Assembly: GCA_018894105.1 (NCBI GenBank)
Contig: CM032128.1
Location: 21,929,001 to 21,993,000, forward strand
DNA length: 64,000 nt
Origin: Jacaranda mimosifolia
Taxonomy: Eukaryota > Streptophyta > Magnoliopsida > Lamiales > Bignoniaceae
Reading direction: 5' to 3'
Positions 13,252 to 23,899 of the stretch are shown piece by piece (positions within the stretch are counted from its first letter, which is position 1; every line of letters starts with the position of its first letter). The notes under the pieces were generated by a model that was not told the DNA's origin, searched no databases, and saw nothing but the letters and a program-made list of their open reading frames with translations. The position numbers were made by a program, and so were the translations under genes.

Positions 13252-14485
13252 CGATATTAGTTTATCTTCATTTTAGTCTCTGCATGATTCGATTATAGTC
13301 TTTGCAGTATGTTTTAATTTCTTCACTTTAATAACACACTTCAAATCACTTTATCCATTTTCAATATCACAATAAAGTTCATAGTCAATGAAATTTTGCT
13401 TCACTAATTATCTGTTCATAATCCAATTTTTTATTGTTTATTAATCCAATTTTTTTATAATTAAAGGCTTAATGGAAAAAGAAACACTAAAACAGAGGCA
13501 TGTTGCACGAGTGAGCATTTATTTTCCTAAAACTTGAATTTAAAAAAGACAAAAAAGATAAAAGATAATTGCCTGTCATGATACAAGTTTTCCAAGTTGA
13601 GAGATATTAAGATTCAAAATATATAATTTGAAGTTAAAATACATTTAAACTCAAATTCAACTAACGCCTTTAATTAAAACCATTTCAAGAAGCACTCTAA
13701 GTCCGAATTACTAGTTATATATGCTACTTGTGAATGTGCATGATTACATGAGGTAATCGCCCTAAAAAATTATTTTTACATATACTGCACTCATTAAAAA
13801 AAATTTAGAAAAGATTATTTGTAAACATGTATTTCAAACAAGAATTCTTTTTTTTCTCTTTTCTCCCCAATTCATTGAACTTAATATTATTAATTAAATG
13901 CATTGTCAAGATATAGGAGGAAACCCCTATCACAAAATACATTATCTGGTAAGTATTTCAAACACGAGTTTGGCTATCCTTTGAGAGGATAAAAAGGTTT
14001 CGTGTAATATATTCATATAAAAGTACTTTGATTTGTTTGAATTATGAGTTAATTTAAGGTTGAATTTATATTTTATTTTGCCCTATTTATTCTAGTTGCG
14101 GCAAATCAAAATGTAACTCGAACTTTCTTGATGTACATACAAATACTTCCTAAAATATTTGTTGTGGCACACAATGTTTCAAGCAAGAATTTTGTTGGAA
14201 AATGTTTTAGAATAAAATTATTTTTTTAAAAGTATTTTGATAGAGAATAAATTTTACTGAAGATACTAAATCAATCACTTTTTATTGGGTTAATAAGACG
14301 AAATTAATTTTTTATAGTAATTATTTATGTATTTGTATAGTTCTAATGATTTCTATATATATACATGTATATATACATAAATAGTGTGTTGAGAAAGACA
14401 TTTTGGGTAGTTTTTAGTGTTTTGGGTAATAGAACTAAAAAATTATTTTGAGAGTTAAATGATGTTGTATGAAAAATCAAACAAA
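13252..14485. other. Unassigned AT-rich intergenic DNA
   Basis: No gene, RNA or element boundary recognised. Confidence 0.5.
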
Positions 14486-14489
14486 CATA

Positions 14490-14551
14490 GGGAGTGTTTG
14501 GATATATTTTGCCAAAACATTTTACTTTGGCAAAACATAGCCAAACATGCA

Positions 14552-14592
<41 letters not shown>

Positions 14593-14900
14593 TATTTATT
14601 ATTTTTACAATAAAAAAATATTATTCAATTTCATTTTCACCCCAAAAGTCCAATAAAAAAGTATTGATTTGACCATTATAGTAAAAAATATTCCCTCCCA
14701 CAATATTAACAAACATAGTAAACTTCTCAAAACATTTTCTACCTATTTCCCTAAAACACAAACAAACATTCATTACTCTTACTAAAAAAAAAAAAAAAAC
14801 ATTCATCACATTTCTCAATACTACTTTCACATTCCCCAACTTCACTCCCAAAGATATATATTATAGTCATCCCCAAAATATAATCAAACATTCTCACATC
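14490..14900. mobile_element. MITE, member 1 of a local family
   Basis: Inverted ends: GTGTTTGGATATATTTTG near 14492 against the reverse complement of CAAAATATAATCAAACAT near 14875. The middle (about 14620-14690) is closely similar to 35698-35770, including TATTGATTTGACCATTATAG versus CATTGATTTGACTATTACAG, so two copies of one family occur here. (CT)n and (CA)n tracts lie at 14552-14591. The target duplication is unclear, so the superfamily is not assigned. Confidence 0.65.
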
Positions 14901-15928
14901 CTTTAAAATAAATGAATTTTAAAAGATATATGTGGATAAATATTTATATTTTATTTTTTTTACACTGTATTAGAAAAACTTTTAATTTGTCATTTTAAGG
15001 GGGTCTTATTTAAAAATATCCAAACCCACTTTGAATTTACGAGTCAATCCCCCATCCACTATTTTTCTAGTTTTAACTCCCCAATTCAACTTTATGTTTT
15101 AAGTTGATTGTCCATGTACTTATTTTGACCAAAATACCTCCTAAAACCTTATTTTCTCTTCTTTTTCTTTTTGTTTATTTGACATCATTCCTTCTCTCTC
15201 TTCATTCTTTCTTCTCTCCGGCGGCTCTCTCTTGCGAACAACAGGTAAGATCATTCTTTCTTTCTTTCTTTCTTTTTCTTTTTGTTTTTCACCATTCTCA
15301 AATTGGTTCAACGGGAAGATCCTTAGCTCATTTATTGCCGCTTATTTTGAGCTGGAGCTTATTAATCGCATAACAATAGGTGGAAGAAGGTAAAACTTCA
15401 TGAATTTGAGCTTAACAAAAATATCTTCGAGTGGCCAAGATGCTAAAATTCAGCTATAACAAAGTTGTGCGTACAATGGGGAACTCTGTATTTTGTCAGT
15501 TTATGAAGGTATGAGTTTGATAGAATTATTGTTTCAGATTGGGGGAAAATGGCTTGGAATGAGTTTTGAATTCAATAAATTACAATATTTCGCTTCACAT
15601 CAGAAGATATATGTTATTTTGAAAATTGATAATGACATTTTGAATATGATTCGGTTGCATATTTTGCTTAAAGTGGGCATTGTTGATATGAAGGTCATCT
15701 GAAAAAATGAATCGAAAAGACGTGGAAGGAAAATATGTTGTATGTATTGATAAGTTTCTTCATATTTTCATATTAGTATTGCATTAATTCTTCGTTGTAC
15801 TTCCGACAAATTGGTTCAATTTAGTACTTCCACTCTGATACTTCAATACTTCTGCTCAACCTACACATTAGTAGCTATAGGAGTTTTGAGATGATTTATA
15901 ATACTAAATTGTGTGTTGTGGATTTACA

Positions 15929-15931
15929 TAA

Positions 15932-15963
<32 letters not shown>
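15929..15963 (+). repeat. (GT)n microsatellite
   Basis: About 17 uninterrupted GT units starting after AAATT. Confidence 0.9.
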
Positions 15964-15967
<4 letters not shown>

Positions 15968-16367
15968 TTGCAGAACAAGATGATTGAACACATTGCAAAA
16001 TGATACAATGCTTTGGAAGCAAGCTTGTGCTTCTATTGAGTAAAAGTAACTTCCTTACCATTTAATGCAAATTGATACGATGATGGATTTGTCTACCGTT
16101 TTATTGTATATTTGTACTTGTACTATCATTTTTCATTACTTATTAAATAATATCTTGATTGATTTTATTTCTCTTTAATTAGGAAAAAGAGAATGGAAAG
16201 AAGACAAAGATTTAAAAAAAGATGGATTAGAAATAGACTGCGTACATGTGCTTATGATAGCTGCTAAATTTGTCCTTCTCTAGAGGACATGTTAAGTTGA
16301 AGTATTTGTACCATATTTTATTTTAATCGAAGAATTTTTATAGAATTATTTGTGTTGTGTACTTTGT

Positions 16368-16530
16368 AAAATATTCTATCATAAGTCGTTTCGGCCAAGA
16401 AAAAAAGTGCAGCGCCAATAAATCCATGAGAGATAGTTTGTAAAAGGGCCCCATTGAGTCCCATATAGGTGATAGAATCAATTCCTATAATTATGAAACT
16501 CATATGAGATACAGAGGAATATGACATATT
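16368..16530 (-). pseudogene. ndhD: Plastid-derived fragment of ndhD (NUPT)
   Basis: Minus-strand translation gives [17 protein letters not shown], then [20 protein letters not shown] and LAETTYDRI. This is the conserved membrane region of subunit D (NdhD/ND4-like, proton-pumping Nqo13 family) of the plastid NAD(P)H dehydrogenase. About 50 codons remain of a protein of about 500 residues. It is open but cut at both ends, runs into unrelated residues after DRIF, and cannot be functional. The wording fits the chloroplast gene better than mitochondrial nad4. Interpreted as a nuclear insertion of plastid DNA inside the MULE region. Confidence 0.85.
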
Positions 16531-16849
16531 GTACTATCATTTTAGTGTGAAAGGACTCACGAACAAGTGCTCTTTTTAACCATTGGGAAGTTTTACGTTG
16601 GAGCTATTGTTTAGATTTATTTTTCTTTTTAGTTGAAAGATAATACCTCATGTTAGTAAGGTAATACCTCATTTTAGAAAAATAATACTTCATTTTTGCA
16701 ACAAAATACTTGATTTTAGAAGAACAATACCTCATTTTTAGCATTTAATACTTCATTAAAGTGATTTTATACTTAAATGTTGCATGCCTAATTTGCCTCA
16801 AATTACTAGTGAAACTACATATAAGACCAGACCCAAATCATAAAATCAT

Positions 16850-19125
16850 ATTTTCTTCATGAAATGGTTTGGATACGTATATGTTGAAATAGTTTGGAAT
16901 ACAAACATCCACATTCAACCACTTGCGCTCTCATTTACAGTAGTGTAAAACTATTCATGCACAGTACTGAAAATCCCTAATGTGCTAAGAATGATATCAA
17001 AAATCCATGAAAAAGTACCCAGTATTGGCATTTATATACTCCATAACTACATTTATGTACTTAATTTGTCAATGTTGTGTACTTATTATGCGTATTTCTA
17101 TACTTGCTTTTTTAAAGGCTGAGTTGAAGCTTAATTCGATGAGTGGAGTAAAACATAAGTGCCCCTAACATGACAAAATCGTGGTTTGTTGAAAAAATGG
17201 TTTGGATGCATACATGTTGAAATAGTTTGGAACACAAACAACTATATCAACCACTTGTGCTCTCATTCATAGTAGTCTGAAACCATTCATGCATGGTATC
17301 GAAAGTCTCTAATGTACTGAGAATGATATCAAAAATCCACAAAAAAGTACCCAATATTAGCATTCATGTATTCCAAAATTGCGTTTATGTACTTAATTTG
17401 CCAAGGTTATGCATTTATTATGCGTGTTTTTGTACTTGCTTTTTCAAAGAATAAGATTAGGCTCAATTTGATGTGTAGAAAAACACATAAGAGACCTTAA
17501 CGCAACAAAATTGTAGTTTATTGAAAAAATGATTTGGATACACACGTATTGAAATAGTTTGGAACACAAACACCTACATTCAACCACTTGTGCTCTCATT
17601 TATAGTAGTGTGAAACCTTTCATGCATGATACTGAAAATCTATAGTATGCTAAGAATGATACGTCATGGTCTTATGATCATGCAATGGCCAGATTAGACC
17701 AAATTGAACTCGATCCTTTATGTGTTGTGAATGATACTAGAGATCCTGCAAAAAGGTATTCAATATTGGCATTTATGTACTCCAAAACTGCATTTATGTA
17801 CTTAATTTGCTAATGTTGTGTATTTATTATGCGTGTTTCTGTACTTGGTTTTTCAAAAGCCGAGTTAAGGCACCATCGATGCTTGGAACAACACATAAGT
17901 GACTATAGCACAACAAAATCGTGGTTTGTTGAAGAAATAATTTGGAGAAACACGTTTTGAAATGGTTTGGAACACAAACACCCATATCCAAATACTTGTG
18001 CTCTCATTTATAGTAGTGTGAAATCATTCATACATAGTATCGAAAATCCCTAATGTGCTAAGAATGATGCCGAAAATCCATGAAAAAGTACCTAGTATTG
18101 GCATTTATGTACTCCAAAACTACGTTTATGTACTTTATTTGCCAATTTTGTATACTTATTACGTGTGTTTCTATACTTGATTTTCCAAATGTCAAGTTAA
18201 GGCTCAATTCGATGCATAGAACAACACATAAAACACCATAACGCAACAAAACCATGGTTTGTTGAAGAAATGGTCATGACAATACATGTTGAAATGATTC
18301 GGAACTCAAACACCCATATCCAACCGCTTGCGCTCTCATCATGGTAATATAAACTATTGATGCATGAGCCAAATGAATCCTCCCGACACCACCATTGAAA
18401 ACCAATGAACTTATCATATATAAGTCCTAAGACTAATACGCTATAGTGTTAGTGATCATGTAATAGCAAGATTAGGCCGAATTAAATTCAATCCCTTATG
18501 TGCTGAGAATGATACTGGAAATCTACCAAAAAGTACTCAGTATTAGCATTTATGTACTCTATAACTGAGTTTATATACTTAATTTGCCAAAGTTGTGTAC
18601 TTATTATGCCGGTTTCTGTACTTGCTTTTCCAAAGGCCAAGTTGAGGCTCAATTCGATGTGTGAAACACTATATAAAACACGCTAATGTGACAAAACCAT
18701 AGTTTGTTGGAGAAATGATTGAGATAGCATGTGTTGAAATGGTTCGAAACTCAAACACCCACATCCAACCACTTGCGCTATCATTCATAGTAATATAAAC
18801 CATTGATGCATGAGCCAAATGAATCCTCCTGACACTACCATAAAAAATTAGTGAACATATCATGACTATTTTAGTCCTAGGACTAATACGACATGGTCTT
18901 ATGATCATGCAATGGTCAAATTAGGCCAAATTGAACTCAATCTCTTATGTGCTGAGAATGATAACTGAAATCTGCGAAAAAATACCCAATATTGGCATTT
19001 ATGTACTTCAGAACTGTGTTTATATACTTAATTTGCCAATGTTGTGTATTTATTTTGCATGTTTATATACTTCAAAACTGCATTCATGTACAGAGTTATC
19101 CCTAGTTATGTACTTATTTTGAGCT
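16850..19125. repeat. Tandem array of ~332-bp units
   Basis: Six diverged units. The anchor TTGAAATRGTTTGGAA (degenerate in units 5-6) falls at 16884, 17217, 17549, 17957, 18289 and 18734, giving spacings of 333, 332, 408, 332 and 445. The basic unit is therefore ~332 bp, and two units carry an extra segment with the phrase TCATGGTCTTATGATCATGC. Each unit also contains GTACTTAATTTGCCAA and several GTACTT phrases. The array sits downstream of the Ulp1 remnant and could be the subterminal repeat region of the MULE. Confidence 0.85.
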
Positions 19126-19299
19126 AACCTATAACATATATATATATATCTTTACCAACATCTATTTATAAATAAATTTTCAAAATATACTATAAATTGT
19201 AAACACCGTCTATTCTAATATTCCAAATATATAAATTGTGAATGTTATTCAGTAAGAATGTCAAAAAAACTGAAACAATCACATCAATATCTACATACA

Positions 19300-20443
19300 A
19301 AAAAGTCTATTCATCTAGATAATGATCATTTGAACATCATCATTCTCCCCTGGAATACATTAAACCATGCTCATCGGTCATAATTTTTGTAGCAATATAT
19401 GCTCAATACGCATTTATAGAACAGTCATTTGCATATTGCCATAAATCCTTGGTGCTTTTGTATAAGACTTAGCCCCAAAGACATACATAAACTCCAAAAT
19501 CTAGGTCCCCATTTTGTTGGCGACTAAAATGTGTTTGTACTTCTTTTTGTGGCACAATATACCCTAATAAGTGTTTTAGGTATCCAGTCACAAACTTAGC
19601 TTGTAAAAGTATTTGTTAGTTTTTATTCAAATCCTTGGATGAATGTATCACAAATATAAGTGAACTTACAAAAACTTTTGTCGTTGCTTTTGTCTGGGGG
19701 CACCAGGATGAGTTCATTTGTATGAAACTTCTTCTCAGTCGTGTCCAACGTAAGGAGGAACTAGTGATAATGGTTGTTAATGGGGAATATAATAAATTGG
19801 CACTTGTTCAGCACATCTAAGCTCAGTTCTTCCAGGATCTTACGCATGCTTAGTTGACCAATAAATTTTGAAAATTCGGCTTGCTTTATAGCACGCCTCT
19901 TATTTGCTTTCTCAAGTTCTCTCAAAATTTCCTTTTGTCAACAATTATAGTTAGGACTTGTTAAATCAAGTTATTTGTAGTTGAAAATACAAAACAAACA
20001 CTGCATACCTACATATCATGATCACATTTTTCTTTGAATAAAGGGCTACACAAGATCTTCATGTAGCAATCAATTAAATCTGACCTCAACTATTTCCCGG
20101 ATAACAGATTGCACAACACATATCCTTTAATTTGTAGATCAGATCCCTCATAACCAGTAACAGTACAATAATAAATTATTATGTTACTCAAATCATAAAT
20201 TTACTATAAAAAGAATAATACGTATTCAGTACAATTACTCCATTTATCTTGTTGCAAATATGAGTCAATAATTCTCTCGTTTTTATCAAATATCTCGAAC
20301 CATCCTCTATAATCTGCTCATCCTCGAAACTGATTAAAGAATTCCTCATTATCTAATAAATTAGACTCTGCAGATCCAACCTCTATCAATTCAATATTTT
20401 AGACATCCTTCATCTTCTTCGATCAAAAATGCAATACACGTAT
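19300..20443 (-). pseudogene. Ulp1-like cysteine protease (C48) remnant, C-terminal part
   Basis: On the minus strand the run QQNGDLDFGVYVC (about 19520-19480) matches the catalytic block of Ulp1/SENP proteases, normally Q-x(n)-D-C-G-V. The catalytic Cys codon reads TTT (Phe) at about 19496-19498. Downstream residues (KDLWQYANDCS, then IATKIM) look like the family's C-terminal helices but carry two stops. The rest of the domain up to 20443 is broken by stops. The N-terminal part of the same reading direction lies at 23.9-25.5 kb, separated by an LTR element. SUMO-protease-like genes of this kind are typical cargo of plant MULEs. Non-functional. Confidence 0.7.
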
Positions 20444-20448
20444 CCAGT

Positions 20449-20820
20449 TGTAGACATATTAATTTTACTCAATTGGAGAGTGACACGTATAAAATAATAT
20501 GCTAGTTATTAATTCAAAAATTTCTATTTATCTTGGAATTTATTAAATTTAATTTCAAAAGATAAATAGTCAATTTTAATTAACACTCTAGTATTTATTT
20601 TATACTCAAATCAAATATTGACAAGTGTCAAAGATAAGTGTCTATGTCTATAAACTTGTCAAATCAAAGATATTTAATATTATCTATTAATATTTGATGT
20701 TATCTCTTAAATTTGATATTATCTTATCAAAGAGATAACTATCAAAGAAGTTAAAGTCAATCTGAAAGCTCCCATCAAGCATCTATAAAAAGGGGGATGA
20801 TCAAAGGAAGAATCTATATC
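20449..20820 (+). repeat. Truncated 5' LTR of the gag-only element
   Basis: Aligns with 22961-23300, including the TATA motif TATAAAA (20784-20790) just after CATCAAGCATC. The rest of the LTR is missing. Confidence 0.8.
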
Positions 20821-20854
20821 ATCTATTCCCTACTTAACATCACATTCCTCGAGT

Positions 20855-21730
20855 ATGGCGATGGTGATTGTGATAAGTGCTACAACCTTGGAGGAACAAA
20901 TTGCAAATTTGACAAGGGCCATTGAAGGACTCACGAAGCATGTCCAAGAGCGAGACTTTAAAATCTCCAAATTAATGAGTAAAGTGGACAATCTTGATGC
21001 TAGCTACATGGTGGAGAAACAAATTGAGGCTCAGGGCGAAGGCGAAATATCCACAAGGAGACAATCAACCAAAAATAAAGAGATTGTAACAAAAAAACTA
21101 TAAGTTTCCACTGGACTAATTCCTATCGACCCAATGAAGGAGTTTATCATGGGGACTATCAAAGACAAGCTTGATGGAAATTCGTCTATGACTTACTCCA
21201 AGCCATATACTCAAAGGATTGACAACTTGAAGATGCCAATTAGATAACAACCCCCAAAGTTTCAACAATTTGATAGCAAGGGCAACCCAAAGTAACACGC
21301 AGTTCATTTCATTGAGACTCGTAATAATGCTGGAATATATGGAGATCATCTGATAAAGCAATTTGTTCGATCATTAAAGTCCAATGCTTTTGATTGATAT
21401 GCTGACTTGGAGGCAAGCTCCATTGACAGTTGGGGGTAGTTGGAACAAGAGTTTCTTAGTCATTTTTACAGCACTGAAAAGACTGTCAGTATGATTGAAC
21501 TCACCAACTGTCGCCACTGGGAAGAAGAGTCGGTAAACTTGGCCTTAATTGCAAAGATCAATTGCCGGAGGCTTCAACCATTGAGATATGTATCCAAGGA
21601 ATGAATTGGACCCTTTGCTACATACTTCAAGGAATCAAACCATAAACTTTTGAAGATTTAGCAACTCATGCGCATAACATTGAAATAAGGATGAATTTTT
21701 ACGAACAAGAAGACTCAAGTGATGCCGATG
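20855..21730 (+). pseudogene. Ty3/gypsy gag pseudogene
   Basis: Opens with an 82-codon frame (20855-21103) holding a coiled-coil-like start (LEEQIANLTRAIEGL, then HVQERDFKISKLMSKVD), a pattern common in plant gypsy Gag. It continues in neighbouring frames to the retrotrans_gag core: PPKFQQFDSKGNPK, HFIETRNNAG, QFVRSLKSNAFD, and the WxxLExEFLxxFY-like stretch LEQEFLSHFYS. Stops interrupt it after codon 82, within PIR*QPPKF and PK*HAV, and at several Trp positions read as TGA or TAG. It is not translatable as one protein. Confidence 0.85.
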
Positions 21731-21774
21731 ATGATGAAGATGTTGGGGACAATTAACTTTCATCTTCAAATTAC

Positions 21775-22640
21775 ATGTGCTCCTTGATAAGAGTCTAAAC
21801 TGTCAATAGTGCTCCCGGATAAGGGTATAAACTATCTACAATTCTCAAGTCTCCAAGTATTCAAATTCAAGGCACAAGTCTTCAAGTCTCTAAATGCAAA
21901 TTCAAGTCTTCAAATCCAAACTTAAGTCTCCAAGTATCTAAAATTTACAAATCATGTCTCCAAGACTTCAAGTTAAGGCTCAAGTCTCCAAGTCCAAGGC
22001 TCAAATTTTTAAGTCTCCAAATCAAATACTTGAGTCTTCAAGTTTTCAAATTGAAGATCATGTCTTCAAGTCTCTAAATCCATAACTCAAGTCTCAAAGT
22101 ATTCAAGTCAAAGCTCAAGTTTCAAAGTCTTCAAATTTAAAACTCAAGTCTCCAAATCTCTAAATCCATGACTCAAGTCTTCAAGTTTTCAAATTCAAGA
22201 CTTAAGTCTTCAAGTTTCCAAATCAAAGACACAAATCTTCAAGTCTAAAGTTCAAGTCTTCAAATTCCAAATGCTCCTTGATAAGAGTTTAAACTATCAA
22301 TAAGACTCCTATATATGAGCATAAACTATCTAAATATTCAAAGTCTCTCCATATGCTCCTTTATAAGAGTTTAAACTATCAATAATACTCCTAGATACGA
22401 GTATAAACTATCTAAATTTTTTAAGTTAAAGTCTTCCCATGTACTCCTTGATAAAAGTGTAAACTATCTATTAAGTCAAACTCAAGTAAACTCCTTGACA
22501 TGAGTATAAACTATCAATTAAATTCAAATGGACTCCTTGACATAAGTATAAAATATCTATTCAAGTTAAATATGCTTCTTGACTCATAAGCCTAAACTGC
22601 ATGTTACTCTTGGCCCATATGAGTATAAATTGTGTATGGC
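21775..22640 (+). repeat. Two families of short tandem repeats in the gag-only element
   Basis: About 21850-22270 is built from 12-25 bp variants of CAAGTCTTCAAGTCTCCAAA. About 22265-22640 (with one copy already at 21779) repeats a ~30-bp phrase CTCCTTGATAAGAGTNTAAA followed by CTATC. Such spacer repeats between gag and the 3' LTR are common in non-autonomous elements. Confidence 0.8.
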
Positions 22641-22960
22641 ACCTCTCTCAATTTGAACTGCGTTATGACTTGATCTATTTATTGGGTTCATAGTAGGTGG
22701 GAAGACTTTATCATAAAAATCTCCAAGTATTGACAATCCATAAAGTCCATGAAGATTCCATAAAGAGGTATAGTTCTTGATAGTAGTGTGCAACATATTT
22801 ATAGAAGGGCTCCCTAGCTTAAGGAATGCTTGGAGGATTTCTTGTCGTTGACATACTTGAAAAACTGGAGAGAAAAAGGAAAAATTCTCAAATACTTTAA
22901 GTCTTGTCTCTTTCATGGATGATTGACACATCTTTTGCCAAGTCTTGAAGTGGCGGCATT

Positions 22961-23796
22961 TGTAGACATTAATTGGACACGTATAAATTAATATGCTAGT
23001 TGTTAATTCAAAATTTTCTATTTACCTTGGAATTTATTAAATTTAATTCCAAAAGATAAATAGTTAATTTTAATTGATACTCTAGTATTTATTTTATACT
23101 CAAATCAAATATCGAAAAGTGTAAAAAATAAATGTCTATGTCTATGGACCAATCAAATCAAATATATTTGATATTATCTATTGATATATGATGTTATCTC
23201 TTGATATTTGATATTATTTTATCAAAAAGATAACTATCAAAGAAGTTCAAGTTAATCTGGAAGTCTTCCATCAAGCATCTATAAAAAAAGAGTGATCAAA
23301 GCTCATTCAACACACAACACGAATTCTAACAAGTGAGAGAAAGTTTGAAAGAGTCCAGCAATTTTCTCGAGCAAATTTTAGGAGATCCACAGCTTTCAAG
23401 ACGTTCCTTGCAGAGTTCATATATATTTTTCGTTTGATTTGAGATTAAGGTGTGAAGCTCTCAAGTTGGCGTTATTTTCTTCAAATCAAATTTAAAGAGA
23501 TTCACGGTGTTTAAGGCGTTTTTCGTGGAGCTCATATATTTTTTATATTTGATTCGAAATTAAGCTGCAAAGCCTTCAAATTGGTGTTATTTTCTTCAAA
23601 TCAAATTTAAGGAGATCTATGACATTCAAGACGTTTATCTTGGAGCTCACCAAATTTTAAGATCATATTTGAAAAAGAAGAATCAAAGGATTAGATAGAG
23701 ATTGAATCCACAACTGATAAGTTTCAATTTCATTTCATTCGTATGATTTTTAGTCTTGTAATTTTTTTATTGTAGATAAATAAATTTGCACTTACA
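22961..23796 (+). repeat. 3' LTR of the gag-only element
   Basis: 836 bp, TGTAGACATT to TTACA, with TATA-like ATAAAAAAAG after CATCAAGCATCT (about 23280). It contains three variants of a ~110-bp unit around GGAGATCCACAGCTTTCAAG (about 23380, 23500 and 23610). Confidence 0.85.
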
Positions 23797-23899
23797 CCAG
23801 TATTTTAGCCAGCTATGTAGTATATTTTCTAATCTAATTCAATATTTGTCTCACTTACATAAAGTATAAAAACTTATAAATGTAGTATTTAAAACTTAT

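Larger units (their letters stand above)
20449..23796 (+). mobile_element. Gag-only (TR-GAG-like) Ty3/gypsy LTR element
   Basis: Flanked by perfect 5-bp target duplications CCAGT (20444-20448 and 23797-23801). The 5' LTR starts TGTAGACAT at 20449 and the complete 3' LTR is 22961-23796, preceded by a purine-rich GAAGTGGCGGCA tract. The interior holds a gag pseudogene and then repeats, with no protease, RT or integrase. The 5' LTR matches the 3' LTR for only its first ~370 bp, so its remainder and the primer site were deleted. It splits the Ulp1/PMD gene remains of the surrounding MULE. Confidence 0.88.

Noticed and set aside
21850..22560. Regular short repeats that could suggest a CRISPR-like array
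   Set aside because: Repeats are imperfect, spacers are not unique sequences of constant length, and the context is a plant LTR element.
22584..22931. 115-codon open frame on the - strand
   Set aside because: Antisense within the spacer and 3' part of the gag-only LTR element; no domain and no conservation cue.
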